DNA of 64,000 nucleotides, from positions 5,490,001 to 5,554,000 of the forward strand of contig NZ_FNSI01000001.1 of assembly GCF_900104955.1 (NCBI RefSeq), written 5' to 3'. Source of the stretch: Beijerinckia sp. 28-YEA-48. Its GTDB lineage: Bacteria; Pseudomonadota; Alphaproteobacteria; Rhizobiales; Beijerinckiaceae. The translations under genes were made by a program, and so were the position numbers. The notes under the pieces are model-generated. The model had not been told where the DNA came from, did no database searches, and worked only from the letters and a program-made list of their open reading frames with translations. Of the stretch, positions 32,657 through 43,842 are shown in pieces. Each line of letters begins with the position of its first letter. Position 1 is the first letter of the stretch.

Positions 32657-35101
32657 ATGACTATTGGAAAAACGCCGCGTTCGCTGCGCGCGAATGTCGT
32701 GGGCGCGTCTTTGGGCTCGTCGTTTCGTGTCGGTATCGATCCATCAAGCCTCGTGACGACGGCGGCCGCCGTTCTCATGACGGCGGGTTCGGTGGGCAAT
32801 GCCGAGGCGCAGCAGAGCGAGCCTTTGCCGTCGGTCACGGTCGATGCGCCAGTGGTGCATCACCGCAGCGCGCCGCCACGCCAGAGCGTGGCCCATACAC
32901 GCGCACGTGTTGCTCTGCGCCGTGCGGCGCCGCGCACGCCGCCAGCCCCCGCGCAGCCGACATCCTCTCCCGCCGGCGCCACGAGCGTGCCGACATTCGC
33001 GCGCCTGCCTGGCAGTAATCCTTATGCCGATGCGGCGGCGCCCTATAAGGCGGATCGGCTGGCCTCGTCGAAATTCGCCGAGCCTCTGCTCAACACGCCG
33101 AAGACGGTGACCGTTCTCACCAAGGAAATCATCGAAGACAAGAACGCGACATCGTTTCGCGATCTGGCGCGCACGACGGCGGGCCTGACGCTGGGCACGG
33201 GCGAGGGCGGCAATGCCTTCGGCGATCGCTTCTTCATTCGCGGTTTCGATGCGCGCAATGACGTTTTCGTTGATGGCGTGCGCGATCCGGCGGTGAGCAT
33301 CCGCGAGAATTTCTTCACTGAACAGGTCGAAATCCTGCGCGGCCCGTCGTCCTCCTTCGCGGGACGCGGCACGGCGGGTGGGGCGGTCAATATCGTCACC
33401 AAACAGGCGCAGGATCAGAATTTCTACAAAGCCGATGCGACGGTCGGCACGGATTCAACACGGCGCCTGACCTTCGACGTCAATCAGGTGATCTCCCCGG
33501 CGCTGTCCATCCGCGCGGCGGGCATGGGCCAGCAGGCCAATGTCGCGGGCCGTGACTTCGTGTTCGACGATCGCTGGGGCGGTTTGCTGGCCGTGGCTTT
33601 CAAGCCCAACGACCAGTTGAAGGTCACCGCCAACTATATGCATATCGACTTGAACATGCTGCCGGACTTCGGCGTGCCATATAACACCGCCGCTGGCGCG
33701 CCATTCACGGAAACCGGCGTGCCGCGCAACACCTATTACGGCTTCGTCAATCGCGACTTCCAGAAGGTCAAGCAGGACATCCTCACCCAGAACACCGAAT
33801 ATGCGGTCAATGAGCATCTGACGGTGAGCAATAAGTTCCGCTATGAGCGGTCGGTGCTCAACTATCTCGGCACCATCCCGGAATCGCCGAACCTGACCAC
33901 GCTGACCTATACCGGCAATCCGCAGAGCCGCTATCAGGTGACGACGGTGTTGGCGGATCAAACCGACGCGACGTTCAAATTTGACGTGGGCCCGGTCAAG
34001 AGCACGACATCGGTTGGCACCGAATTCTCGCGCGAACAGGTGAGCTACGACACGTATAAGGGGCTGTCGTCGGAGGCGCTGCCTGGGGGCTTCAGCGGCT
34101 CTGGCTCGGTGATGAATGCCTCCATCTTCAATCCGCCGAACCTCTTGCCATTCTCCGGCTCGCCGGTTCTCACTGGCAATCCCATCGCCACCAGGGTCGA
34201 TACCAAAAGCGTCTACCTCATTCAAAACGTCAATTATCAGGATCTGGTCATCCTGAACGGTGGTCTGCGTTACGACAATTACAACATCAGGTCGTCGCAG
34301 GCCGGCAGTACGGTTGGAACCACGTCGGGGCTTGTCAATTACAACGCCGGCATCACCATCAAGCCGCTGCCTTATGCCAGCGTCTATGCCGCCTACGCCA
34401 CGTCGTCCAATCCGGTTGGATCGGCGCTCGATGGTTCGTCGCTCGCCTATGGCGGGTTCAATCCGATCGCTCCGGTCAATCAGGTCTTCGCGCCACAGCG
34501 CAACAAAGCGTTTGAGATCGGCACCAAATGGGAGCTGTTCGATCGGCATCTCTTGCTGACGGCGGCGTTGTTCCACACCCGTGTCGACAATGCGCTTGAA
34601 TCGATCACGTTGAACGGTGTGCGCAACACCATCGTGCAAGGCGCGTCCTATCACGTGCAGGGTATCGATCTGGGCCTGGGCGGCAAGATCACGCCGGAGT
34701 GGAGCGTCTTCGGCGGCATGACCTTAATGGAATCGCGCGTTGATCAATCGGCCGTGCCGAGCAATGTCGGTCTGAAGCTGGCGAATGTCGCGCATCAGTC
34801 GTTCAACCTGTTGAGCAAATATCAGGTCACGAACTGGCTCGAGATCGGCGGGCAGGCGACCTATATGTCGCGGATCTACGGCGGCACGCTGCTGGCCGCC
34901 AATCAGGGAACGTCGATCCCGTCCCATTGGCGGTTCGATACGTTCCTGGAAGGCAAGATCAACGACAAGCTGACGTTGAAGCTGTTCGTGAACAACATCT
35001 TCAACACGCGTTACTACGATGCGCTGTATCAGAGCGCCGCGCCCTTCGTCTTCATCGCGCCGGGCCGCTCCGCTCAAATCATGCTGTCAGCAAAGTTCTG
35101 A
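32657..35101 (+). CDS. TonB-dependent siderophore receptor
   Basis: An outer-membrane ferric-siderophore receptor, 814 aa. A long signal region ends AEAQQ, then a Pro/Ala/Arg-rich spacer of about 90 residues. The plug domain follows (LLNTPKTVTVLTKEIIEDKNATSFRDLARTTAGLTLGTGEGG, with RFFIRGF and VEILRGPSS), then a 22-strand barrel ending in Phe (IMLSAKF). The plug pattern is that of catecholate-type receptors such as Fiu or BfrD. ATG 32657 is preferred over TTG 32651. No transport or reductase genes are adjacent. A strong terminator follows. Confidence 0.94.
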   Translation: MTIGKTPRSLRANVVGASLGSSFRVGIDPSSLVTTAAAVLMTAGSVGNAEAQQSEPLPSVTVDAPVVHHRSAPPRQSVAHTRARVALRRAAPRTPPAPAQPTSSPAGATSVPTFARLPGSNPYADAAAPYKADRLASSKFAEPLLNTPKTVTVLTKEIIEDKNATSFRDLARTTAGLTLGTGEGGNAFGDRFFIRGFDARNDVFVDGVRDPAVSIRENFFTEQVEILRGPSSSFAGRGTAGGAVNIVTKQAQDQNFYKADATVGTDSTRRLTFDVNQVISPALSIRAAGMGQQANVAGRDFVFDDRWGGLLAVAFKPNDQLKVTANYMHIDLNMLPDFGVPYNTAAGAPFTETGVPRNTYYGFVNRDFQKVKQDILTQNTEYAVNEHLTVSNKFRYERSVLNYLGTIPESPNLTTLTYTGNPQSRYQVTTVLADQTDATFKFDVGPVKSTTSVGTEFSREQVSYDTYKGLSSEALPGGFSGSGSVMNASIFNPPNLLPFSGSPVLTGNPIATRVDTKSVYLIQNVNYQDLVILNGGLRYDNYNIRSSQAGSTVGTTSGLVNYNAGITIKPLPYASVYAAYATSSNPVGSALDGSSLAYGGFNPIAPVNQVFAPQRNKAFEIGTKWELFDRHLLLTAALFHTRVDNALESITLNGVRNTIVQGASYHVQGIDLGLGGKITPEWSVFGGMTLMESRVDQSAVPSNVGLKLANVAHQSFNLLSKYQVTNWLEIGGQATYMSRIYGGTLLAANQGTSIPSHWRFDTFLEGKINDKLTLKLFVNNIFNTRYYDALYQSAAPFVFIAPGRSAQIMLSAKF

Positions 35102-35110
35102 TCAAATAAA

Positions 35111-35134
35111 ATGGCCGGGCAGATGCCCGGCCAT
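35111..35134. terminator. Hairpin terminator between convergent genes
   Basis: ATGGCCGGGCA and TGCCCGGCCAT form an 11-bp perfect stem, 10 bp after the receptor stop and before the end of the convergent livK gene. The T-rich sequence needed on the plus strand is weak (ATCATCATTCTT). Confidence 0.75.
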
Positions 35135-35163
35135 CATCATTCTTGCTGGTGCAATCCGCGCCG

Positions 35164-36294
35164 TTACGGCGAGCTCTGCATCTCTTCGAAGATCAGCTTG
35201 CCGTCGGCCGCCTTCTTCCAGATGTACATGACATAGTCAGAGTCGGTCCGGTCGCCCTTGGCGTCGTAGGAGATGTGGCCGATCACCGTGTCGAAGCTTT
35301 TGCCCGAATGCATGAATTCAGCGACCTTCTTGGGATCGGTCGACTGGGTGGCTTCCATCGCCTGTTTCAGAATCTGCACGGCCGCGTAGGTATAGAGCGT
35401 GTAGGATTCCGGATTGATCTTCTTGTCGATGAATTTCTTGACGATGGCCGCGGCATCCGGGCGCTTGGTCGGGTCCGGGCCATAGGTCATCAGCGTGCCC
35501 TCGACGCCGGGGCCGCCGACAGCGGCGAACTCGGCCGAGGCGATGCCGTCGCCGCCCAGCAGCACGGAGTTGACGCCCTGGTCGCGCATCTGGCGCACGA
35601 GCAGGCCGCCTTCCGGATAGAGGCCGCCCCAGACCACCAGATCAACACCCTGCTGGCGCAGCTTCGACACCAGCGCCGAATAATCTCTTTCGCCGACATT
35701 GATGCCTTCGTAGAGAACCTCGGTCACGCCGCCGCTGTTCATGTTCTTCTTGATCTCGTCGGCGAGACCTTTGCCGTAGGGCGTCTTGTCGTGGATGACG
35801 GCGACCTTTTTGCCCTTGAAGTTCTCGGCGATATATTTGCCGCCGACCGCGCCCTGCTGATCGTCGCGGCCGCAGGTGCGGAACACGTTCGACAATTTGC
35901 GCTCGGTGAACACCGGATTGGTGGAGGCCGGCGTGATCTGCAGGATGCCGTTTTCCTGATAGACGTCGGAGGCGGGGATCGAAACGCCGGAATTGAAATG
36001 GCCGACGACGAACTTCACGCCGTCGCCTGCGAATTTATTGGCGACGGAGACGCCCTGCTCGGGGCGCGAGACGTCATCGCCGAGGAATAATTGAATTTTC
36101 TGACCGAGAATGCCGCCGGCGGCATTGATGTCCTCAACCGCCTGTTCGGCGCCGTTCTTCATCTGCGAGCCGAAGACGGCGCTGCCGCCGGTGATGGGGC
36201 CGCCGAGGCCGAGTTTAATCTGCGCCTGCCCCGGGCCAGCGGCCGCGAACGTTGCGGCGACAGCGGCAAGGAGTCCCAACCATGTTCTTTTCAT
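35164..36294 (-). CDS. livK: Branched-chain-type ABC transporter binding protein
   Basis: A periplasmic LivJ/LivK-type receptor of 376 aa. It has a signal peptide ending GQAQ, the IKLGLGGPITGGSAVFGSQMKNGAEQAVEDINAAGGILG start, and GHFNSGVSIPASDVYQENGI around the ligand serine/threonine pocket. It is the last gene of the liv operon, so it is probably made from the same transcript as livHMGF. Family members also bind aromatic acids, and the pca genes at the head of the same run suggest this possibility. True ligand not shown. Confidence 0.94.
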   Translation of the reverse strand: MKRTWLGLLAAVAATFAAAGPGQAQIKLGLGGPITGGSAVFGSQMKNGAEQAVEDINAAGGILGQKIQLFLGDDVSRPEQGVSVANKFAGDGVKFVVGHFNSGVSIPASDVYQENGILQITPASTNPVFTERKLSNVFRTCGRDDQQGAVGGKYIAENFKGKKVAVIHDKTPYGKGLADEIKKNMNSGGVTEVLYEGINVGERDYSALVSKLRQQGVDLVVWGGLYPEGGLLVRQMRDQGVNSVLLGGDGIASAEFAAVGGPGVEGTLMTYGPDPTKRPDAAAIVKKFIDKKINPESYTLYTYAAVQILKQAMEATQSTDPKKVAEFMHSGKSFDTVIGHISYDAKGDRTDSDYVMYIWKKAADGKLIFEEMQSSP

Positions 36295-36407
36295 TCGAGT
36301 CCCTCCGGACAGTTGCGTGGCCGTCTGCGCCCGACGCCATCAGTATGATTATTTCCCTGAATTGCGCATGAAGTCATCAGTAAACATCCGGAGCCAGAGC
36401 GGCCCGC

Positions 36408-36794
36408 TCATTTCGTTGGGTCGGCTTGGAACCCGTATTGGCGCCGCATCTGCCGGGCCCGCGTCACGGCATAACCGGCGGCGGCGAACAGGAATATGAC
36501 GAGGCAGATCACGGCATAATAGCGCAGCGCGGTTGCCAGGGCCGTTGCATCCCGCGCGCCGATGGCGGCGATGATCGTGTCGAGCGGCACCGTGTTTTCG
36601 TGGAACAGCACATAATGCAGGAAGCCGACCACGGCGGCGAGCGCCAGGGCGTAGGGCACGATCTGCCAAAGTTGGCGCCAGGTCATGGCCAGGATGCGCC
36701 CCGTCGCCCAGCCGGTGGCGCCGCCGAGCAGCACGGTTAGGGCGAGAAAGGTCCAGGGCGCATTGGCCGAGGGGGCATAGAGCAGCCCTTCCAT
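36408..36794 (-). CDS. Small membrane protein of liv operons (DUF6867-like)
   Basis: A 128-residue protein with three or four membrane helices and a basic C-terminus (VTRARQMRRQYGFQADP). I know this type as a conserved companion of livF/livK genes in Rhizobiales. Its ATG at 36794 overlaps the livF stop by one base (TGATG), so it is translationally coupled. Role unknown; probably an accessory of the transporter. Confidence 0.85.
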   Translation of the reverse strand: MEGLLYAPSANAPWTFLALTVLLGGATGWATGRILAMTWRQLWQIVPYALALAAVVGFLHYVLFHENTVPLDTIIAAIGARDATALATALRYYAVICLVIFLFAAAGYAVTRARQMRRQYGFQADPTK

Positions 36795-37512
36795 CAATGG
36801 CCTCCCTCGAGATAGGCGGCGCGGATTTCCGGCCGGGTGAGGAGTTCCGCGCCGGTGCCGGTCATGGTGATATGGCCGTTGACCATGACATAGGCGCGAT
36901 GGGCGAGGCGCAGGGCGTGGAAGGCGTTCTGCTCGACCAGGAAGACGGTCAGGCCGTCGCGCCGGTTGAGGTCGCGGATGACATCGAAAATCTGTTTCAC
37001 GACCAGGGGCGCCAGGCCAAGCGAGGGCTCGTCAAGCAGCAGCAGCCGGGGCCGTGTCATCAAGGCGCGGGCGATGGCGAGCATCTGCTGTTCGCCGCCC
37101 GACAAGGTGCCGCCGCGTTGATGCAACCGCTCCTTGAGACGGGGAAAGATGGCGAACATCCGCTCAAGGTCATCGGCGCGTTTGGCCGGATCGCCGAGCG
37201 CCGCGCCCATCAGCAGGTTTTCCTCGACGCTCATGCGCGGGAAAATACGGCGGCCTTCGGGTGATTGGGCGATGCCAAGGCGCGCGACGTCATGGGTTGG
37301 CATCTGGGTGATGTCGCGGCCGTCGTAGACGATACGGCCGCTGCGGGCGCGCGGCGAACCAAAGATCGTCATCATCAAGGTCGACTTGCCGGCGCCGTTG
37401 GCGCCGATCAGGGTGACGATCTCGCCTTGATCGACACGCATGTCGACGCCTTTGAGGGCGATGATCTTGCCATAGCCGGATTCGACCCCGGTGAGTTCGA
37501 GCAGGGGGGCGC

Positions 37513-37516
<4 letters not shown>
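36794..37516 (-). CDS. livF: Branched-chain ABC transporter ATPase LivF
   Basis: The second ATPase of a LIV-type importer, 240 aa. Walker A GANGAGKST, the IAQSPEGRRIFPRMSVEENLLMG segment typical of LivF, signature LSGGEQQMLAIARALM and Walker B LLLLDEPSLGLAP. It starts within the last bases of livG (4-bp overlap) and ends one base into the next small gene. Confidence 0.96.
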
Positions 37517-39938
<2,422 letters not shown>

Positions 39939-40859
39939 TCAGACCTTCTCGACTTCCGGTTTGCCGAGCAGGCCGGAAGGCATGAAGATCAGCACGACGA
40001 TGAGGACGGAAAAGGCCGCGACATTCTTATAGTCGTTCGAGACATAGGCGGCCCACATGGTTTCGATCAGGCCGATCAGCAAGCCGCCGAGCACGGCGCC
40101 TGGCACCGAGCCGATGCCGCCGAGTACAGCGGCGGTAAAGGCCTTCACGCCGGGGATGAAACCATCGGAAAAGCTGATGACGCCGTAGTAGACCAGATAG
40201 AGCGTGCCGGCGACGGCGGCGAGGGCTGCGCCCATGATGAAGGTGATGGAGACGGTGCGATCGACATCGATGCCGAGCAGCGCCGCCATGCGCCGGTCCT
40301 GTTCGACGGCGCGCTGGGCGCGGCCCAAAGAAGTCTTCTGCACGAGATACCAGAAACCGGCGAGAAGGATGACGGTGACCGCGACGATGAGGATCTTCTT
40401 ATAAGCGATCGTCAGGCTGCCATCGGAGCCGATGGCCAGCTGGATCACATCATTGAACATCGGTGGCAGCGGCTTGACCTGCGGTCCCTGCGAGACCTGG
40501 GCGAAATTGGCAAGGAAAATCGACATGCCGATGGCCGAGATGAGCGGCGCCAGGCGGAAGGAGCCGCGCAGTGGCCGATAGGCTAATCGTTCGATGCTCC
40601 AGTTCCACAGCGACGTGATCAGCATCGAGACGAGCAGGACGATGAACATCGCCACATAGATCGACGACAGGCCGACGAGCTGGGTCAGCGCCAGGAACAT
40701 TATGAGGGCGATGAAAGTGGCGATCATGAACAGATCGCCATGGGCGAAGTTGACCATGCCGATGATGCCAAACACCATCGTATAGCCGATGGCGATCAGG
40801 CCATAGATCGAGCCCAGCGTGATGCCGTTGATCAGTTGTTCGAGGAAATTTGCCCACAT
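39939..40859 (-). CDS. livH: Branched-chain ABC transporter permease LivH
   Basis: A permease of 306 aa. It starts with MWANFLEQLINGITLGSIYGLIAIGYTMVFGIIGMVNFAHG, the family hallmark, and has GLAAL-type coupling regions (KAFTAAVLGGIGSVPGAVLGGLLIGLIETMWAAY). It is the first transporter gene, 31 bp after pcaC on the same strand, so the two groups may share a transcript. Confidence 0.95.
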   Translation of the reverse strand: MWANFLEQLINGITLGSIYGLIAIGYTMVFGIIGMVNFAHGDLFMIATFIALIMFLALTQLVGLSSIYVAMFIVLLVSMLITSLWNWSIERLAYRPLRGSFRLAPLISAIGMSIFLANFAQVSQGPQVKPLPPMFNDVIQLAIGSDGSLTIAYKKILIVAVTVILLAGFWYLVQKTSLGRAQRAVEQDRRMAALLGIDVDRTVSITFIMGAALAAVAGTLYLVYYGVISFSDGFIPGVKAFTAAVLGGIGSVPGAVLGGLLIGLIETMWAAYVSNDYKNVAAFSVLIVVLIFMPSGLLGKPEVEKV

Positions 40860-40890
40860 CGCGCTGCAGTCCTTCTCTGCGACGCGACTG

Positions 40891-41271
40891 CTAGAGGCCT
40901 AACTCCTTGAAGACCTGCTGCGCCTCACGGAATGCGTGGTTGGCGGCGGGGATTCCGGCATAGGCTGCGCAGTGCATCAGGATTTCCTTGATCTCGTCCT
41001 TGGTCAGGCCGTTATTGATAGCGCCTCGGAGGTGAAGGCGAAACTCGTCCCAGTGGCCAAGCGAAAGCGTGACACTGAGCACGACCACAGACCGCATCTT
41101 GTGGTCAAGTCCGGGCCGCTGCCAAGGGTCGCCCCAGGCGGTGCGAACGATATAATCCTGAAATTCACGGGTGAATTCGTCGGTGCGGGCTGTCGCGGCA
41201 TCGACATAGGCGTCGCCGAGAACGGCGCGCCGTACCTGCATGCCTTTTTCAAACCGTTCCTTGTCATCCAT
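40891..41271 (-). CDS. pcaC: 4-carboxymuconolactone decarboxylase
   Basis: A 126-residue protein of the carboxymuconolactone-decarboxylase family. It converts 4-carboxymuconolactone to 3-oxoadipate enol-lactone in the protocatechuate branch of the beta-ketoadipate pathway. The core pattern is LDHKMRSVVVLSVTLSLGHWDEF, and MHCAAYAGIPAANHAF follows. It overlaps the pcaD stop by one base (TAATG), consistent with the next step. Other pca genes (pcaGH, pcaB, pcaIJ) are not in the window. Confidence 0.92.
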   Translation of the reverse strand: MDDKERFEKGMQVRRAVLGDAYVDAATARTDEFTREFQDYIVRTAWGDPWQRPGLDHKMRSVVVLSVTLSLGHWDEFRLHLRGAINNGLTKDEIKEILMHCAAYAGIPAANHAFREAQQVFKELGL

Positions 41272-42464
41272 TAACGCGATTTCCGCCCCGCTTTTTTCTT
41301 GGCAGCCTTCTTGGCTGCCTTTTTCGCATTCTTTTTGGGCAATGTCTTTTTCGCCGCTGCCTTGCGTCCAGCTTTCAAGGGCGTTTTCTTGACCGCTTTT
41401 TTTGCAGTCTTCTTCGCTACTTTCTTGGCTGCTTTCTGAGCCGTTTTCTTTGCCGGTTTTTTAGCGGCCTTCTTGACGGAGTTTTTGGCTGTGGCTGTCT
41501 TCGCGGCCTCGGCGGGCTTGCTAGGGGACTTCGGCTTACCTTGGTCCTTGCTCTTTTCTTTGTTCTTTTCCTGGCCCTTATCGCTGTCTTTGGCCGGTTT
41601 CTTCACTGCCGGCCTCTTCGCCATGGCGGTTTTCTCAGCAGAAGCCGGCGCGGGGGCTGCTGATGAAGGCGCTGGTTTGTTCTCGGGGGCGCTCAGGAAG
41701 GACAGGATGGCGCGGTTGAAACTGTTCGAGGCCTCGATATTCGACAGATGGGCCGCTTCGAGAGCGGCGAGGCGCGCGCCTTTGATGTGATCGGCAATCA
41801 GCCCACCCATGGTTGGCGGGGTGGCGGGATCGTGGGTGCCGACGATCACCAGCACCGGATTGGTGATGGTGCGAATGCTTTCGCGTTGATCCATGTCGCG
41901 GATGGCGGCGGCGCAGCCAGCATAGCCCTGGGGTGGCGTCGTGCGGAACATCTGGGCGATGCGTTCGACGGCCTGGGGGGAACGTTCCTGGAATTCGCGG
42001 GTGAACCAGCGGTCCATCGTCGCAGCGGTGAGGGCTGCGAGCCCTTCCGATTTTGCGGTGCGGATACGGGTATTCCACACGTCCGGCCCGCCGAGATGGG
42101 CGCCCGTATTGGCGAGCACGGCGCGGCCGATCCGCTCGCGGGCGTGGGTCAGGAGCCACATGCCGACCATACCGCCCATCGACAGACCGATGTAATGGGC
42201 CTTCTTGATGTGCAGCGCGTCAAGGATCGCCAGGGCGTCGCGGGCCAGCTGCTCAAGGGTATAGGGGCCCTCGTCGGCGACACTCTGGCCGTGGCCGCGC
42301 GAATCGTAGCGGATGACGCGGAAACGCTGTTTCAGCGCATCCATCTGATCATCCCACATCTGTAAATTAGTGCCGAGGGAATTCGACATCAAAACGGCAG
42401 GGGCGCCGTCCGCGCCTTCAACGACGACGTTGAACTCCCCTGTCCCGACCTGCATCCGCGCCAT
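41271..42464 (-). CDS. pcaD: 3-oxoadipate enol-lactonase with histone-H1-like tail
   Basis: Residues 1-260 form an alpha/beta hydrolase of the PcaD type: nucleophile Ser95 in GLSMGG, SRGHGQS, an Asp in VGTHDPATPP, and His in EAAHLSN. The reaction is enol-lactone to 3-oxoadipate. Residues 262-397 are unlike the family, which normally ends near 260. This tail is Pro/Ala-rich, then almost only Lys and Ala in KKAAKK/KKTAKK-type repeats, as in histone H1 C-termini and bacterial H1-like proteins. It is one uninterrupted frame ending at the pcaC start. The tail should be disordered and strongly basic, so nucleic-acid or polyanion binding is possible. Confidence 0.9.
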   Translation of the reverse strand: MARMQVGTGEFNVVVEGADGAPAVLMSNSLGTNLQMWDDQMDALKQRFRVIRYDSRGHGQSVADEGPYTLEQLARDALAILDALHIKKAHYIGLSMGGMVGMWLLTHARERIGRAVLANTGAHLGGPDVWNTRIRTAKSEGLAALTAATMDRWFTREFQERSPQAVERIAQMFRTTPPQGYAGCAAAIRDMDQRESIRTITNPVLVIVGTHDPATPPTMGGLIADHIKGARLAALEAAHLSNIEASNSFNRAILSFLSAPENKPAPSSAAPAPASAEKTAMAKRPAVKKPAKDSDKGQEKNKEKSKDQGKPKSPSKPAEAAKTATAKNSVKKAAKKPAKKTAQKAAKKVAKKTAKKAVKKTPLKAGRKAAAKKTLPKKNAKKAAKKAAKKKAGRKSR

Positions 42465-42655
42465 TTGTCGAGCCCCTGTTCTGCCGTGGCGTCAAAAATC
42501 GCTTCTGTTATCGGTTGTTATGCCGGCATAGCGTCCCTGAACGCCGGGCGCAACTATTGATAAGGCCGCTAAAACTGATAGACCCGCCGGGGGAAACAGC
42601 TGGACTTTCCGGTCCGGTCCGCGGGATAAACCGCTGCCGAAGCGAGGACAACACG

Positions 42656-43108
42656 ATGGCGATGACGATGAAAGGGGAGGTCACCCTTCCCGCGAGCAAG
42701 CAGAGTGTCTGGGAAAAGCTGAACGATCCGGTCGTGTTGAAGGAATGCATTCCGGGCTGCCAGGCCCTTGAGAAGACCAGCGACACGTCGTTTTCTGCCA
42801 CCGCCAAAATCAAAGTCGGCCCCGTCAGCGCCACCTTCAAGGGCAACGTGGAATTGACCGATCTCGACCCGCCGAACGGCTATAAGATCAGCGGCCAGGG
42901 CGAAGGCGGCGTCGCCGGTTTCGCCAAGGGCGGCGCCCGCGTGGCCCTGACCGATGCGCCGGGCGGCGGTACGGTCCTGGCCTATGACGTGGAAGCCAAC
43001 GTGGGCGGCAAGCTCGCCCAGCTCGGCGGCCGCCTGATCGATGGCGTCGCCAAAAAGAACGCTGATTCCTTTTTCGCCAAATTCGCCGAGGTCGTGGGCC
43101 GCGGCTGA
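42656..43108 (+). CDS. coxG: CoxG-family SRPBCC protein
   Basis: A 150-residue carbon monoxide dehydrogenase subunit G-type protein, with the pattern KGEVTLPASKQSVWEKLNDPVVLKECIPGCQAL, GPVSATFKGNVELTDLDPPNGY and GGKLAQLGGRLIDGVAK. CoxG proteins are accessory, membrane-recruiting factors for CODH-like hydroxylases. GAGGA precedes ATG 42656. It is divergent from pcaD and heads the hydroxylase cluster, 145 bp before coxS. Confidence 0.92.
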   Translation: MAMTMKGEVTLPASKQSVWEKLNDPVVLKECIPGCQALEKTSDTSFSATAKIKVGPVSATFKGNVELTDLDPPNGYKISGQGEGGVAGFAKGGARVALTDAPGGGTVLAYDVEANVGGKLAQLGGRLIDGVAKKNADSFFAKFAEVVGRG

Positions 43109-43252
43109 GCCGGTTTCGTCCGTTTATCGGTCGTCTTGACCGCGACGGGCTGACGGAACAGAGTATTTGGAATTATTCGTAATATCAGGGGCGCGCGGGT
43201 GTCGCGCCCCCACCCCTGCGTGCCGCGGGTTCGTGTTTTTCAGGAGGAAGGT

Positions 43253-43723
43253 ATGCCAAAGGTTTCCATGACGGTGAACGGCAAGGCTGTGTCCGGCAAC
43301 GTCGATTCCCGCACGCTGCTGGTGCAGTTCCTGCGTGAAACCCTGCGCCTCACCGGCACCCATGTCGGCTGCGACACCAGCCAGTGCGGCTGCTGCGTCG
43401 TTCACGTCAACGGATCGGCGATCAAGTCCTGCACCTCGCTGGCTTTGTCTTTGGAAGGCGCCACGGTGACGACGATCGAGGGCCTGGCTCACGACGGCAA
43501 GCTGCATCCGATGCAGGAAGCGTTCCGCGAAAATCACGGCCTGCAATGTGGTTTCTGTACGCCGGGCATGATCATGACGGCGGTCGATATCGTGCACCGC
43601 AAGGGTAACACGCTCGACGAGCAGACGATCCGCCACGAGCTCGAAGGCAATATCTGCCGCTGCACGGGCTACCATAACATCGTCAAGGCGGTAGCCGCCG
43701 GTGCGGAGGCGATGGCCAAGTAA
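43253..43723 (+). CDS. coxS: CODH-like hydroxylase small [2Fe-2S] subunit
   Basis: A 156-residue electron-transfer subunit with two [2Fe-2S] clusters. The plant-type site uses Cys40, Cys45, Cys48 and Cys60 ([13 protein letters not shown]). The second helical site uses [10 protein letters not shown] and [22 protein letters not shown] gives a strong ribosome site for ATG 43253. It pairs with the large and medium subunits encoded downstream. Confidence 0.95.
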   Translation: MPKVSMTVNGKAVSGNVDSRTLLVQFLRETLRLTGTHVGCDTSQCGCCVVHVNGSAIKSCTSLALSLEGATVTTIEGLAHDGKLHPMQEAFRENHGLQCGFCTPGMIMTAVDIVHRKGNTLDEQTIRHELEGNICRCTGYHNIVKAVAAGAEAMAK

Positions 43724-43781
43724 GAACGGCCAGGAGGGACTTCGGACCGGCGCGCGCAACGCGCCGATCCGCGGAGCGATC

Positions 43782-43810
43782 AGCCGGGGCAGGATATGCC
43801 GTCCCCGGCT
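43782..43810. other. GC-rich stem-loop between coxS and coxL
   Basis: AGCCGGGG and CCCCGGCT form a perfect 8-bp stem with a 13-nt loop, 33 bp before the coxL start. It could protect or process the transcript between the subunits. No T run, so not a typical terminator. Confidence 0.4.
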
Positions 43811-43842
43811 GGGCATCAGCAGTTCGTTTCCGGGAGCCAGCC

